Shown here one piece after another: positions 11,901-22,687 of a stretch of 31,760 nt of DNA. The notes under the pieces are model-generated. The model was not told the origin of the DNA, searched no databases, and saw only the letters and a program-made list of their open reading frames with translations. Both the position numbers and the translations under genes were made by a program. The stretch is from Lindgomyces ingoldianus (lineage: Eukaryota; Ascomycota; Dothideomycetes; Pleosporales; Lindgomycetaceae). Every line of letters begins with the position of its first letter. Position 1 is the first letter of the stretch. The stretch is from positions 575,033 through 606,792 of the forward strand of contig NW_022985181.1 in NCBI RefSeq assembly GCF_010093535.1, in the 5' to 3' direction.

Positions 11901-12651
11901 GTTAGCTATAGCATAGTTTAAAGCTAATAACATAACATCTAAATTAACATAAGTATCCCTATTTTTAGCAAACTATAGATACTACCCCTAAATAAAATTT
12001 AAACTACTTATAAATACCCCCTAACTAACTTATTAATCTATATAAGTAACAGACATAAATAGACTTATTAATAAAATCTAAAACATATCTAAATATATTT
12101 ATAAAGAGCTTACATAGGCTTAAGCTTTTTAATAAGAGTACATAAACTAATTTTAAACCTTTGCCCCTGTGTATGCAGCTGGCAAGAAGGTCTAGCTAGA
12201 CGCTAGAAATATCTAAATAAACTAATAATTAAAAAAACTTAATTAGAAGAACCTTAGCCCCTTTACAGTAGCCTATATAGTCTTATTACACACTTACTAA
12301 TTAATCCTACCTAACAGCATAAAGATACACCCTGTGTTCTATGTATTATTGCTGCGCTAAGCAGCCTCTAAATCTAACTATTTACCTAGACAGCTAAACC
12401 TACTACTTAAACCTATTATTATAAATAATAAACTAGAATATGTTGTAGAAGATGTTAAATAAATCTAGTTTAACAAGAAAAAACATATCTATAAATACTT
12501 TATAAAATAAACTAGATACAACAAACTGTTATAGGAACCTATAGAAGCTCTACAAAAAAACTCTATAGTAACTTAATTCTACGCTTAATACCTATCTAAA
12601 CTAAACCTGTACCCTAACAAAGACAACCTAATGCTAGAACTACTAATGTAA
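8960..12651 (+). pseudogene. Element 2 pol relic with chromodomain
   Basis: Domains in order: aspartic protease (about 8960-9250; the DSG site is degraded, the YxLILG motif visible as YNLILG); reverse transcriptase (9880-10420; the catalytic YIDD reads YINN at 10228-10239); RNase H (10650-11030); integrase with an N-terminal HHCC zinc region (from 11330) and core to 11960, where the second acid motif reads NRGTQF instead of DRGTQF; chromodomain (12420-12560, motif ending in a YNKLLQEPIEAL-like block). The last codon is near 12649. The protease-RT-RH-IN order plus chromodomain defines a chromovirus, a lineage known to target heterochromatin. No product is possible. Confidence 0.88.
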
Positions 12652-12682
12652 AGGATTCCCTTCCTAATAAGGGGGGGGGTAC

Positions 12683-13000
12683 TGTTATAGTATCCTTCCT
12701 AGATCCTAGACATAACTGTATTAGACGTGTACTAGAGTATTATTAGTGCACGTCTAACACAAACACAACATAATATAGACATAAACTTAAGTATAAACTG
12801 CCTTAACACTAACTAAACCTAGAATAGGCTTAATTTATACCTAAAGCGCTTAGACTTCTAAGCTAAGTATTTAATTACTAATTTCCTCTTAAACCTTTTT
12901 ATTCCTTACATAACATCTTGTACCTACTATAATACCTTACGTAGTAATTAAACTAGACCTCTGTGAAGCTCTATAACCTTACTTGTGCATAATTATAACA
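12683..13000 (+). repeat. 3' LTR of gypsy element 2 (318 bp)
   Basis: It begins TGTTATAGTATCC directly after GGGGGGGGGTAC and ends AATTATAACA, followed by the GGTAG duplication. Confidence 0.95.
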
Positions 13001-13005
13001 GGTAG

Positions 13006-16000
13006 TATTTATAGTTTGCTAAAAACAGGAATACTTATGTTAATGTAGATGTTATGTTATTAGCTTTAAACTATGCTATAGCTAACTATTTTACCTAGTT
13101 GTCTTACTAGTAGTTTATGTACACTTATAGAACTTATTTTATTATAGTGTTTACGTTCTTAGTCTAGCTGTTAGTCTCTAGGTAAAAAGCTGTAGATAGA
13201 TAGAGGACAATTTAGAGCTATTTACAGAGTTTATTCTAGAAGGCTAAGACAAACTACGTACCTCTATCTAATATAATTATGTTAGGTAGGCTATAGTAAA
13301 CTTATATGTATTAGTAGAATAACTAGGCTATATTAAGGGCAGTTATAGAGAAACATAGTATTAGGTGTTAATACTTAGTTAAGTAATTAATAACTACTAT
13401 AATATTTATATACCTTTTAGATAAAAGTAGGTTTATAATAAAATTAATTAATATGTCTTTCTAAGCTTATTTAAAAATTAGAAGTAGTTTAAGTAGGCTA
13501 TTATACCTTTTTTAAGAGGCCTTTACTTTACAGTAAGTATAGCAACATAATACATATTAGCGTACAGTATAGAACATGCGGGGCTAGTAGTACTCTCTCT
13601 GTAGTAGGTTAAGAGTCTTTCCTCTGCCTAGGTGTTCTCTAACAGGCAAGTTATGTATAATTTAGAGTAGTTTAATTCTTAGTTTATTAGAATTAGGAAT
13701 TATAAGTTAGTTATAGTAATACAGCTTGCTATTTTAGTTTTTATAGTTAGCTAGTGTTACCTTCTTTAACTAACTAGCGCTGTTTTAGAGTAGGTCTAAA
13801 GTTTCTTAGATAAATTTATTATTTAAATACTTATTAGTAATAATTTAATTAATTATCTAATTTATTTTATTTAAGTTAAGGTCTAAAAATAGCTTAAGTT
13901 AAAGTAAAGTTTAGTGTTAAGCCTTTTACACTTTTTTTAAGCAAAGATGTCTTAGAATTACCTTATAAAGGCATCTAGTTTCCCTCTATTTTAACTAAAA
14001 TAATAAGTAATCTTAAAATTAAAATAAAATAAGTATTTAGACTAATAAGCTTATTAGTAGCTAAGTTATTTTATAGTTGTAAAGTACTATAAGTTCTTAT
14101 AGTTAAATAGAACCTATATTAGATGCGCTGCACCTTCTAGTTTAGGTTGCTATTATTTAAAGCAGTGTACTATAGTAAGCAATTTTTTATTATAAATTTT
14201 ATAATTACCTTTTATAGAACTTATTCTTTTTAAAAAGTATGTAATAGGCCTAATAGTCCTATCTAGCTTAGTCTAGAAAAGAACTCCTGCTACTATGTAG
14301 TCTAAGGCATTAGCTTCTACAAGTATTAGTAGTTTAAAGTTAAAGTAGTAGAGTATTAAAGCTTTAGTAAAGGCTTTCTTTAGCTAGTTAAAAGACTATT
14401 AGTAATTTAAGTTAAAGTTAAATTAAACTTCTTTTTTAGTAAGTGTAATTATAAGGCTTACTAGCTGTAAAAAGTTATTAATAAATTATTAGTAAAAGTT
14501 AGCAAATTTTATAAAGGCTTAAATATTCTTTATGTCCTTTAGGTATTACTAATCTAGCATAGTCTAAACCTTAACAGGGTCTATTTAGATGCTATCTATA
14601 AAGATTACATATTCTAAATATGTAACTTTTAATTAGTAGAACTTATATTTATCTATATTAAGTTATAGACCTGCTTCTTTTATAGCCTTTAGCACTAGGC
14701 GTACATGCTGTTTATGCTCTAAAAAGCTATTACTGTAAATTAGAATATTATTAATATACATAGTATAAAACACATTTAAGTAGGGTTAAAGCAAGTTATT
14801 TATAAAATATTAAAAAGTACTAAGTGTGTTAGCTAAGCTAAAGGGCATTACTAGGTACTTAAATAGTCTATATTAGGTCTAAAACACTATTAGCTACTTA
14901 TTACCTTTTACTATCTTTAGCTTATTAAAGGCAGTAATAATATCTAACTTTATAAAATACTTTACTTTACTTAGTTAGCTTAAAGTTTTTTATAAAAAAA
15001 AATTAAGTATTAGTTTTTAATAGTAATAGTGTTTAGTTTTTAGTAGTTAACATAAAATTAAAGCCTACCTCTAGGTTTTTTTATAAATAGTATAAGTAAC
15101 ACTACTAGTAAAAAGCTAGCTTAAATAAACTTTTTTTTTAAGTTTTTATTAAAGTATTTTTAAAGCACTTTTAATTTATTTAGTAACATCTTATATAGTA
15201 GCCTATAACTAAGTTGTTTACTAGGCTTAAAAGTTATTTAGTAATTATATAGACATTATATTAAAAGCTTATTAAACTTATCTTAAAAAAGATATATAAT
15301 AAGTTATAGTAGTCTTAAAAGACTATTATTTTTAAGTTAGTGTGTTTTTAGAGAGCTAAAGCTTAGTTTATATTAAAAATTATAACTATATAAATTTTAT
15401 AATCTAGTTATTAAGCTAAAGTTATAAATAAAGTAGGTCTTATATAGTAGATATTTATCTACTATTTAAGTCCTAGTTTATGTTTAAATTAAGTAAGTAA
15501 AAGTTTCTTAAAAGCTTTCTTTTCTTTAAGTTTAAGCAGTTATTAAATTATTTTACATAGCTTATCTTAGTAAAAGGCCTAGCTTATTAGCCTTACTTAA
15601 GTAGTTCTTTTTTAAGTTATTAAAAAGTAAGTCTAAAAACCTTTTATATTAAGTGCTATTTAGATGTTATTTAAGTGTAAGTGTAAGCATATATTTTAGC
15701 ATTAAAAAAAGTTAAAGTTTAAAACTTACTTTTAGTAATTAAAAGCAACCTTATGCTAATATAGCTATAGTTATTTTAAGATTAAGTTATAATATTTTAT
15801 GTTTATTATATAAAGTTTAATCTACTTCTTATAGTGTTAGTAGGTAATTATAATAGTTATAGTATAAAAAATAAAACTTTTTTTAAGTTATTTTTTATTA
15901 AATTTAGTTAGGTAAATTATTTAGGTAAGTAGTGTTAATTAAAGATTTAGTTTACGCGCTAGTTTTTTATTAATATAACTTATGCTATTTACTTTTAAGT

Positions 16001-16030
16001 TAATAAGAGCTTATATTAAAGCTAATATAG
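13006..16030 (-). pseudogene. Element 1 pol relic (protease to integrase)
   Basis: Mirror image of the element 2 pol. Approximate minus-strand domains are protease 15736-16026, reverse transcriptase 14566-15106 (YIDD reads YINN; complement at 14747-14758), RNase H 13956-14336, integrase 13026-13656. It breaks at 13006, the insertion point of element 2, and continues at 7332 and below. It is full of TAA/TAG stops. Confidence 0.82.
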
Positions 16031-16425
16031 TTTTTTATTATAAATATATAGAAATATTAACTTAGTACTTTTAGTTATTAGTAAGAGACTTAGCTTATAA
16101 GTTAGTAAAAATCTAGTATTAAATTAGTCTTAAGGGGCAACTTAGCCTTAAAACAAGCCTTTTTATAGGCTTTTACTGCTATAGCTATAGCTACATTAAA
16201 AGTAGCAAAAAAGATTAAGGCTTAAATATAAGTTAAAGCCCTTATAAAAATAAGATTAAAATAGTAAAAATCTTTAATAAGTACTAGCAGCGCTACTTAT
16301 ATAGACTTAAAAAAGAGAAATAAAGTAGTTTTAAAAAATATAACTATGCTTACTATACTTAAAATATTAACTTTTTTTTTTATAATTTTTACACTTTTTA
16401 AAACTAACTAGAGCATAATTTAAAT

Positions 16426-17296
16426 TAATTTTTATTACATTAAAGTCTTTATTTATAACTGCGCTAGTTTAAGGGCGTATTAAGGCTTGTATAGGGAGAA
16501 ACCTTATGTTATTATTATAGGTAGCAATTAAGTTTACATACGTGTTAAGGTTGTTTAAGAGGGGTTCTCTTACTATAGCGCGTTACAGTTTAGTTAAAAA
16601 GAAGTTATATAGGGCTATAATTAAACCTATCTTATTTAGGCCTATATTAGATATAAGTTAGTAGAACTTAGTAAAGTGTAAAGTAAAGCTTTTTTTTTTT
16701 TATTATAAAGTGTTTAGGCAACTTAAAGCTATTAACTTTTTATTTAAGTCTTTATAAGTTGCTTATAGAAACACTATAAATTAATCTAAGTTAATAATAT
16801 TTTTATTTATTAGTAAGTTAATTAAAGCTGTTACATTATAGTTAAGTTAAAAGTAGGCATATAGTAACTAAAAGTGTTTAAAAAAGAATTAGTCTATGTT
16901 TCCTTTAAGTTTATATTAAAGCTTATATAAAAAGAAAAGTAGGTCTTTTTATTTTTTATTAAATAGTAAAGGATTAAAGAGTTAGTTAGATTTTATTACT
17001 AAGTTAGAAAAGTTATAAGTTATAAGTAGTGTTAGGCAGAAAAAAGTTAAGCTATCTTTAGACTTCTAAGTAAGCTTTAAGGCTAGTATGTTTTTAGTTC
17101 CTACTACTATAATAAAAGTTAAAGTAGAAATAAACTACTTAATAACATAAAGCTATTTTTTAAAGTCCTTTTAAAAAGCTTTAAAGCTTATAATGTAGCA
17201 GCTTTTTTATAAAGTAAGCGCTTTTTAAAAAGCTTTTTAGCTTGCTTTAATAGCTTAAAGTTATGTAAGTACTAAGCTTATTAGATTAGATTTAAA
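16426..17296 (-). pseudogene. Element 1 gag relic
   Basis: Minus-strand counterpart of the gag relic at 7690-8560, with the same segment order and TAA/TAG stops. It precedes pol in the element's own direction and follows the 5' LTR at 17331-17648. Confidence 0.7.
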
Positions 17297-17330
17297 GGCT
17301 ATTTTTAGCTAAAGTTTTAACATAACATAA

Positions 17331-17648
17331 TGTTATAATTATGCACAAGTAAAGTTATAAAGCTTTATAAAAGTCTAGTTTAATTACTATATAAAGTATT
17401 ATAGTAAGTACAAGATATTATGTAAGAAATAAAAAAGTTTAAAAGGAAATTAGTAATTAAATACTTAGCTTAAAAGTCTAAGCGCTTTAGGTATAAATTA
17501 AGCCTGTTTTAGGTTTAGTTAGTGCTAAGGCAGTTTGTACTTAAGTTTATGTCTATGTTATGTTGTGTTTATGTTAGATGTGCACTAATAATACTCTAGT
17601 ACGCGTCTAATACAGTTATGTCTGGGATCCGGGGAGGATACCGTGACA
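17331..17648 (-). repeat. 5' LTR of gypsy element 1 (318 bp)
   Basis: On the minus strand it begins TGTCACGGTATCC and ends AATTATAACA. The outer 50 bp (17600-17648) are strikingly little mutated (for example GGGATCCGGGG), whereas the inner part is heavily mutated. Confidence 0.93.
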
Positions 17649-17660
17649 GTGTGTGTGTGT

Positions 17661-18018
17661 AAGCAGGCAGGAGGATCTGTTACTATTAGCACTATATAAA
17701 AAAAAAAGAGCTAGGGAACTATTCTAGCATAAAACTCTACATAAAACAGCCTATACACTACTAAATTACTTATAAGGCAAGTGTATAAAGGCTAGATAAT
17801 AATAGCCTAAAACACTTTACACTATTTATAAAGCTATTTATATAGCGTAACTAGCCTATTTTAATATACAGCATTACTAAGGCAAGTTCTAACAAATAAG
17901 GTAAAGTATAAGTAGAGTGTAATTAGATAGACCTACATAGACAGAAGAGAGGTAACACGTATAGAAGGCAACTTTTTAGACAAAATAAAAAATTACTAGT
18001 GTTTATACACAGCAGTAG
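17661..18018. other. Unassigned AT-rich DNA
   Basis: 358 bp between the interrupted microsatellite and an LTR-like segment. I find no coding frame of recognisable family, and no match to the Fot1 copies or to the LINE. Before element 1 landed it was joined to 5641-6288. Confidence 0.5.
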
Positions 18019-18279
18019 TGTTATAGTTTAGATATAAGTAATTATATATAAGCAAAATTACATATCTATGTTATATAATGCTTATGTGTAAACTTTTATG
18101 TGTAAATATTTAAATATCCCTCTTTTCTTTTATATAAAGGAAAGATAAGAGTAATAGAACTAGAAACATGTTACTTTTACTTTACCTACTTTGTACACTA
18201 TGCACATTGTACACCACTCTTACTCTTGCTACTTAAGTGCTTATACTATAAGCAGCTAGCTGTTAGAGCCTATTTAACA
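18019..18279 (+). repeat. Possible solo LTR (261 bp)
   Basis: It starts TGTTATAGTT and ends CTATTTAACA, has a TATA-box-like TTATATAAAGG at about 18130-18140, and contains no coding sequence, all typical of an LTR. No second copy is in the window and the flanking pentamers (AGTAG, TATAT) do not match, so the borders are uncertain. It abuts the broken end of Fot1 copy B. Confidence 0.4.
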
Positions 18280-18282
18280 TAT

Positions 18283-18857
18283 ATGTTATTATTTTAACTA
18301 CTATATTTAGCTTTAATATTCTTTATAAAGTTAAACTAGCTTTAAATTACTATAAAATTTTTATAAAAGGCTTTTTTATAGTTATACTTACACTTAAACT
18401 TTACTTTAAGCTTTAAGTAATACTTAATAAATATATTAAGCTAGTTTATGCTAATATAGCTTATATTATACTTAGTGTGTAAAGAATTAGCTATATTAGC
18501 TATAGCTACTAGCTAAAGGGGAAATTCTTACACATTTAGCTTAAGTATGTGCTAAATAATTACCTACTTTTTATTATTATCTAGCTTTTATAAGTTAGCT
18601 ATATAATTAGCTTTAAAAAGTTATCTAGCGCGTTAGTTACTTATTATCTTTTAAAAAACTCTATAAATAGCTATAGTATGTTACTTAAAAAGTGTTACAT
18701 CTTATTTAAAAGCTTAAAGTATAAGCTACATTTAATGTTTTTTTAACACGTCTAAGTAGTGTTATTAGAAATACATTAGTGTAAGAAAAGTAGTGTAGTA
18801 GAGTCTTAGCAGAAGTAAGCAACTTAGGTGTGTAAGCAACTTGCCTGTGAAGTACGT
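18283..18857 (-). mobile_element. Truncated Fot1/pogo copy B (5' half, minus)
   Basis: The 5' inverted repeat ends at 18857 (plus-strand AAGTACGT) and is followed by TA (18858-18859). Reading leftward it matches the first ~570 bp of copy A (19220-19790), including the DNA-binding N-terminal half of the transposase, then stops just before the first catalytic motif, next to the possible solo LTR. Together with copy A it forms a large inverted repeat. The 3' half is missing. Confidence 0.85.
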
Positions 18858-19219
18858 TACTGCTGCTTTTACTTATTATTTTATCTCTATACTTATTCTT
18901 TCTGCCTGCTGTTCTGCTTTTGCCTTATTCTTTTAGTGTGTATATACCCTTTGTAACTGCGTAAAGTCTGCAGTCTACTATCTTTTTACATATAGTAAAA
19001 GCCTAGCTCTTAGGGTTAGCTTATAAACTACCTCTAATGCTGCTTTTATTAGCCTATCTGTCTGTTACTATACACTGCTTCTTATTAGTTTAGCTTTAAG
19101 TGTTTTTTTAACTTTTACTTATATTACTTTTTATAGTGCATTTTTAAATAATAGTTTTACTTCCACTTACTGTCTTAAAGTGTTTATATTAAAAGTTATT
19201 TTAATTGCTTTATAATCTA
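18858..19219 (-). pseudogene. Tad1-like LINE fragment, downstream of endonuclease
   Basis: This 360-bp spacer between the two Fot1 copies reads on the minus strand as the ORF2 region just after the endonuclease. Removing copy A and one TA joins 21088 to 19217 in frame, exactly across the endonuclease motif that is SDH in relatives (here LDY). The segment continues with an RWWTADL-like motif (seen as KR**TADF) and ends at the copy B insertion (TA 18858-18859). The reverse transcriptase half is not in the window. Confidence 0.8.
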
Positions 19220-21085
19220 ACGTACTTTATAGGCGAGTTGCTTACACACCTAAGTTGCTTACTTTTACTAAGACCCTACTACACTACTTTTTTTACACTA
19301 ATGCATTCCTAACAACACTACTTAAACATGTTAAAGGAATGTTAAATATAGCTTACACTTTAAGCTTTTAAATAAAACATAACACTTTTTAAGCAACACG
19401 CTGTAGCTATCTATAGAGTTTTTTAAAAGATAATAAGTAACTAACACGCTAGACAACCTTTTTAAGCTAATTATATAGCTAACTTATAAAAGCTAGATAA
19501 TAATAAAAAGTAAGTAATTATTTAGCACAAACTTAAGCTAAATGCGTAAGGATTTCCCCTCTAGCTAGCAGCTATAGCTAATATAGCTAATTCTTTATAC
19601 GCTAAGCATAATATAGGCTATATTAGTATAAACTAGCTTAATATGTTTATTAAGTGTTACTTAAAGCTTAAAGTAAAGTTTAAGTGTAAGTATAACTATA
19701 AAAAAGCTTTTTATAAAAATTCTATAGTAATTTAAAGCTAGTTTAACCTTATAAAGAATATTAAAGCTAAGTATAGCATTTAGGATAATAATATGTACAA
19801 CTTTAATAAGATAGGGTTTATAATAGGCTAAATATCTACTAGAGTAGTTGTTATAGGTTTAGAAAGATAAGGACAGCTAAAAGCAGTTTAGCTAGGTAAC
19901 TAGAAGTAGACAATAGCTATCTAGGGCATTAATGCTAAAAAGTAAGCTATTTTACTTTTTATTATTTTCTAGGGTAGTAACTATTTTTTAAACTAGTATA
20001 GAAAAGAAAATCTACTTTAGAATTAAGTTATTATAATCTTTAAGCGCAGCTAGACTACTAATTAGCTTAGTTTAGACTAGTTAAAGCACTTTAACGCGCA
20101 TATAAAGAAGTGTACTATTAGCAGCTACTATCTGCTAGTTATTAACAGCTATAAGAGCTATAACTTACTTTATTTTTAGTAATACTATAAAAATAATAAG
20201 ATTATTACTATTTATATGCTTTTTTACTTATTACACTTTTTATAGCTACTTAATATAGGTTATTTTACTCTTTTAAAAAAAGTGTATAAGCGCTAAGCTA
20301 AAAACCTTATACATAACTAGATTACTTATATTATAAAAATAAAGTTCTTACTATGCTTTAAAGCAGCTTATAATGCTATAATTACTTTTAGTAATATTTA
20401 AAAAAAGTTCTAAGGCGCTAAATTAGTTCCTTTTAACTTATAATAAGTTATAATAAGCCTTAATATAAAGTTACGCACTCTATTACTACTACTACTTGTA
20501 TATAATAAGCCCTAGTAGTTGTAAACTCTAAGTAATACTTTAAAACTTAAGTTATAATTAATGCTTATAAAGACAAAGATTTAAAAGTATATAAATAGTT
20601 TACTAACTTTTATAGTTAAGGTGTTTAAAAAAGTCTTAAAAAAGGCAGTAATAATTATATATAAGCTAGTGTTAGTGTAATAGGAAATTACTAAGCTTTA
20701 AGTAGCTAATAAAGCTGCTATGTAATATAAATTACATAAAAAAAAGCAGATTAAGGCAGAAAAAACCTTAATAATTTAAAAAGGCCTGCGCTTAACAGCT
20801 CTAAAAGAGTTTAAAGCATGTAGTAATAGAAAAAAGGCAAAGAAGCAAGTGTAAGCTAAAGTAGGTAAGCTATCCTAAAGGCGCTATAGATAGTGCAATT
20901 AGACTAGGCATAACGCATAAATGTGTAAGCAAGAAGCAGAAGTAGTATCTAAATAATATTCTAGGCTGTACTGTACTATATAGTGCTAGAGCAGGTTGTT
21001 ATAGGCTATAATAGAGTTTGTTAGGGTGGGGTCTTGGCAAAAGTGAGCGACTCAGGTGTGTGAGCAACTCGCCTATGAAGTACGT
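19220..21085 (+). mobile_element. Full-length Fot1/pogo element, copy A
   Basis: 1866 bp, close to the usual ~1.9 kb of Fot1. Terminal inverted repeats of about 60 bp (19220-19280; 21025-21085) start ACGTACTT and differ from each other mainly by C/T and G/A. TA target duplications lie at 19218-19219 and 21086-21087. The element carries one transposase relic and is inserted in the endonuclease region of the LINE. The left inverted repeat is more mutated than the right. Confidence 0.93.
19397..20983 (+). pseudogene. Fot1-like DDE transposase relic with zinc knuckle
   Basis: A single reading frame runs about 525 codons with many TAA/TAG stops but no net frameshift. Parts: a helix-turn-helix region of CENP-B type (about 19500-19700, motif ending FIKCYLKLKVKF), the DDE_1 catalytic domain (19790-20450), and a C-terminal CX2CX4HX4C knuckle (about 20880-20925, first Cys changed to Tyr). 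All three catalytic acids are Asn codons: 19805-19807, 20144-20146 and 20252-20254. The last two are separated by 35 residues, giving DD35D spacing. The family cuts and pastes DNA at TA. The start codon is not certain; 19397 is simply where the frame becomes recognisable. Confidence 0.88.
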
Positions 21086-22335
21086 TAACTTATGTTCTGT
21101 CTTATAGACTTTACAGCATAGTGCTGTAGCTACTAGGTTGTCTAAGGTTAGCATTAAATTAATAGTGCTCTTACTTATTTCTTACTACTATGTTTTTATG
21201 CCTCTAGAAAGTAGGCTGTAGAGTAAATAGTCTACTATAAAGTGTATAATAGAGTCTGCTTTACTTTAGTAAGTGTTTAACACATTATCTTCTCTCTATA
21301 ATTAGTTATGTTAGTTAAAATTACCTGCTAAGACTACGTCTACCTGCGTCCTAGTTTAGTTATGTGTAGTTTAGATTAGAGTTTAAATGTAATTTATTAT
21401 TTTTTTCAGTGCTTACTTATTTCTTATCTTAATGTAGACTAACACTACTAGAACTGTTTAACTAGGTAGTTGTAGCGTTGCTGCTGTAAGGTCTAGTAAC
21501 TATACTAGCAGCTGTTTAGCCTTAATGTCTTTCTGTATCTAGAGCATACTCTAGAAGGGCTACTTCTTGTCTCTACATGCAGTTAGCGTAAATCTAGCCT
21601 AGTAGGCGTGTCTAGCTAGTGTTGTAATAATCCTCTCTTCTTTGTTTTTCTACGCATAAGGTTCTTAAATAGCTAATATAGTAAAGTCTTATAGTTACTT
21701 ATTATTTATTACACTATGTAGTACCTTATGTCTTTTTCCTATATTAAGTTAGAATATCTTAAGCATCCTAGGCATTCTAACTAGGATATAGCACTTATTA
21801 GTTTTTAAAAAAAGATTTATAGAGGCCCCTACAGAGTACACATTTAGAGACTATCACTTAGCATTTGCTGTAGTAGTGTCCTTTGCTAGCGCACCTAGCA
21901 TAAACGCGCTGCCTTGTGCATGTGAATGCCTTATGCCCTAGCTGTTAGCATTAGTAGCACTACAATAGTCTATTTCGCGGTTTAAACAGTCTTGTGTATA
22001 CAGACTCTCTATTAATGTGAAAGTACTGTTCTTGTAGCAGCTAGGCTGCATTACTGCCTTTAGTAACATACACTACTATTAATCTATATGCCTTTCTTAA
22101 ATCCTTTCTACTTAGCTAGCTAACTTTTGCTACCTGCACCCTGTTTTTAGCCCTAAGGGCCTCTGGCGCTCCTGGTCAGATTTGTCCTTCCTCTGACAGC
22201 ACCGCTAGCCGGTTGGCGTTATCTACCCTGATTAGGAAGAGCTGGTCGCGCAGTATCCTAACTCCCCTGGCCGCCGTCTTGTTAAACACATAGCTGCTTT
22301 AGCAATAGCTTTTTAGCTAAAAAATTGTTTACTAA
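21086..22335 (-). pseudogene. Tad1-like LINE: ORF1 end and ORF2 endonuclease
   Basis: On the minus strand, ORF1 sequence occupies about 22335-21800: a conserved VRILRDQL-like segment (near 22260) and CCHC zinc knuckles (about 21960-21800, with GHKAFTC and GHYYSKC). ORF2 then begins with an apurinic endonuclease: a start motif equivalent to ILQLNVGK (seen as IF*LNIGK), IQEPY (seen as I*EPY, Glu kept), a GDFN motif changed to GNFN (near 21320), and TEH before the Fot1 insertion. ORF1 binds RNA; ORF2 nicks target DNA and reverse transcribes. One ORF1 stop is TGA (22176-22178), explained by a CpG rather than CpA change. Both ends are cut by other elements. Confidence 0.82.
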
Positions 22336-22653
22336 TGTCACAGTATCCTCCCTAGATCCCAGACATAACTGTATTAGACGTGTACTAGAGTATTATTAGT
22401 GAACGTCTGACACAAACACAACATAACACAGACATAAACTTAAGCATAAACTGCTTTAACACTAACTAAACCTAAAACAGGCTTAATTTATACTTAAAGT
22501 GCTTAGACTTCTAAGCTAAGTATTTAATTACTAATTTTCTTCTAAACTTTCTTATTTTTTACATAATGTCTTATACCTACTATAATACCTTATGTAGTAA
22601 TTAAACTAGACCTTTGTAAAGCTCTATAACCTTACTTATATATAATTATAACA
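22336..22653 (+). repeat. 5' LTR of gypsy element 3 (318 bp)
   Basis: It begins TGTCACAGTATCC and ends TAATTATAACA. It matches the other five LTRs over its full length. Confidence 0.94.
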
Positions 22654-22687
22654 TTATGTTGTGTTAAAACTCTAGCTAAGAATAGCC

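Larger units (their letters stand above)
7338..13000 (+). mobile_element. Ty3/gypsy chromovirus element 2 (plus), nested
   Basis: A 5663-bp element with 318-bp LTRs at 7338-7655 and 12683-13000, and a polypurine tract of nine G at 12671-12679. It is inserted in opposite orientation inside element 1, and the host sequence GGTAG is duplicated on both sides (7333-7337; 13001-13005). The same uninterrupted host sequence can be seen in element 2 itself (11982-11986, other strand), confirming the exact insertion point. The primer binding site after the 5' LTR could not be matched to a tRNA; RIP may have changed it. Confidence 0.95.
6319..17648 (-). mobile_element. Ty3/gypsy chromovirus element 1 (minus), split
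   Basis: A complete but dead LTR retrotransposon on the minus strand, 5' LTR at 17331-17648 and 3' LTR at 6319-6636. Its internal region is cut by element 2 (7338-13000). Without that insert and one copy of its GGTAG duplication it measures about 5.66 kb, the same as elements 2 and 3. It carries the relics of gag, protease, RT, RNase H, integrase and chromodomain described separately. GTGTG duplications flank it within a TG microsatellite. Confidence 0.92.

Noticed and set aside
12671..12679. G-run as a G-quadruplex or regulatory site
   Set aside because: Its position directly before the 3' LTR in all three copies identifies it as the polypurine tract for plus-strand priming.
18283..19790. 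A single foldback transposon with 570-bp terminal repeats
   Set aside because: The spacer is LINE coding sequence, each arm has its own TA, and the right arm continues into a full Fot1 element ending at 21085. Two separate insertions explain it better.
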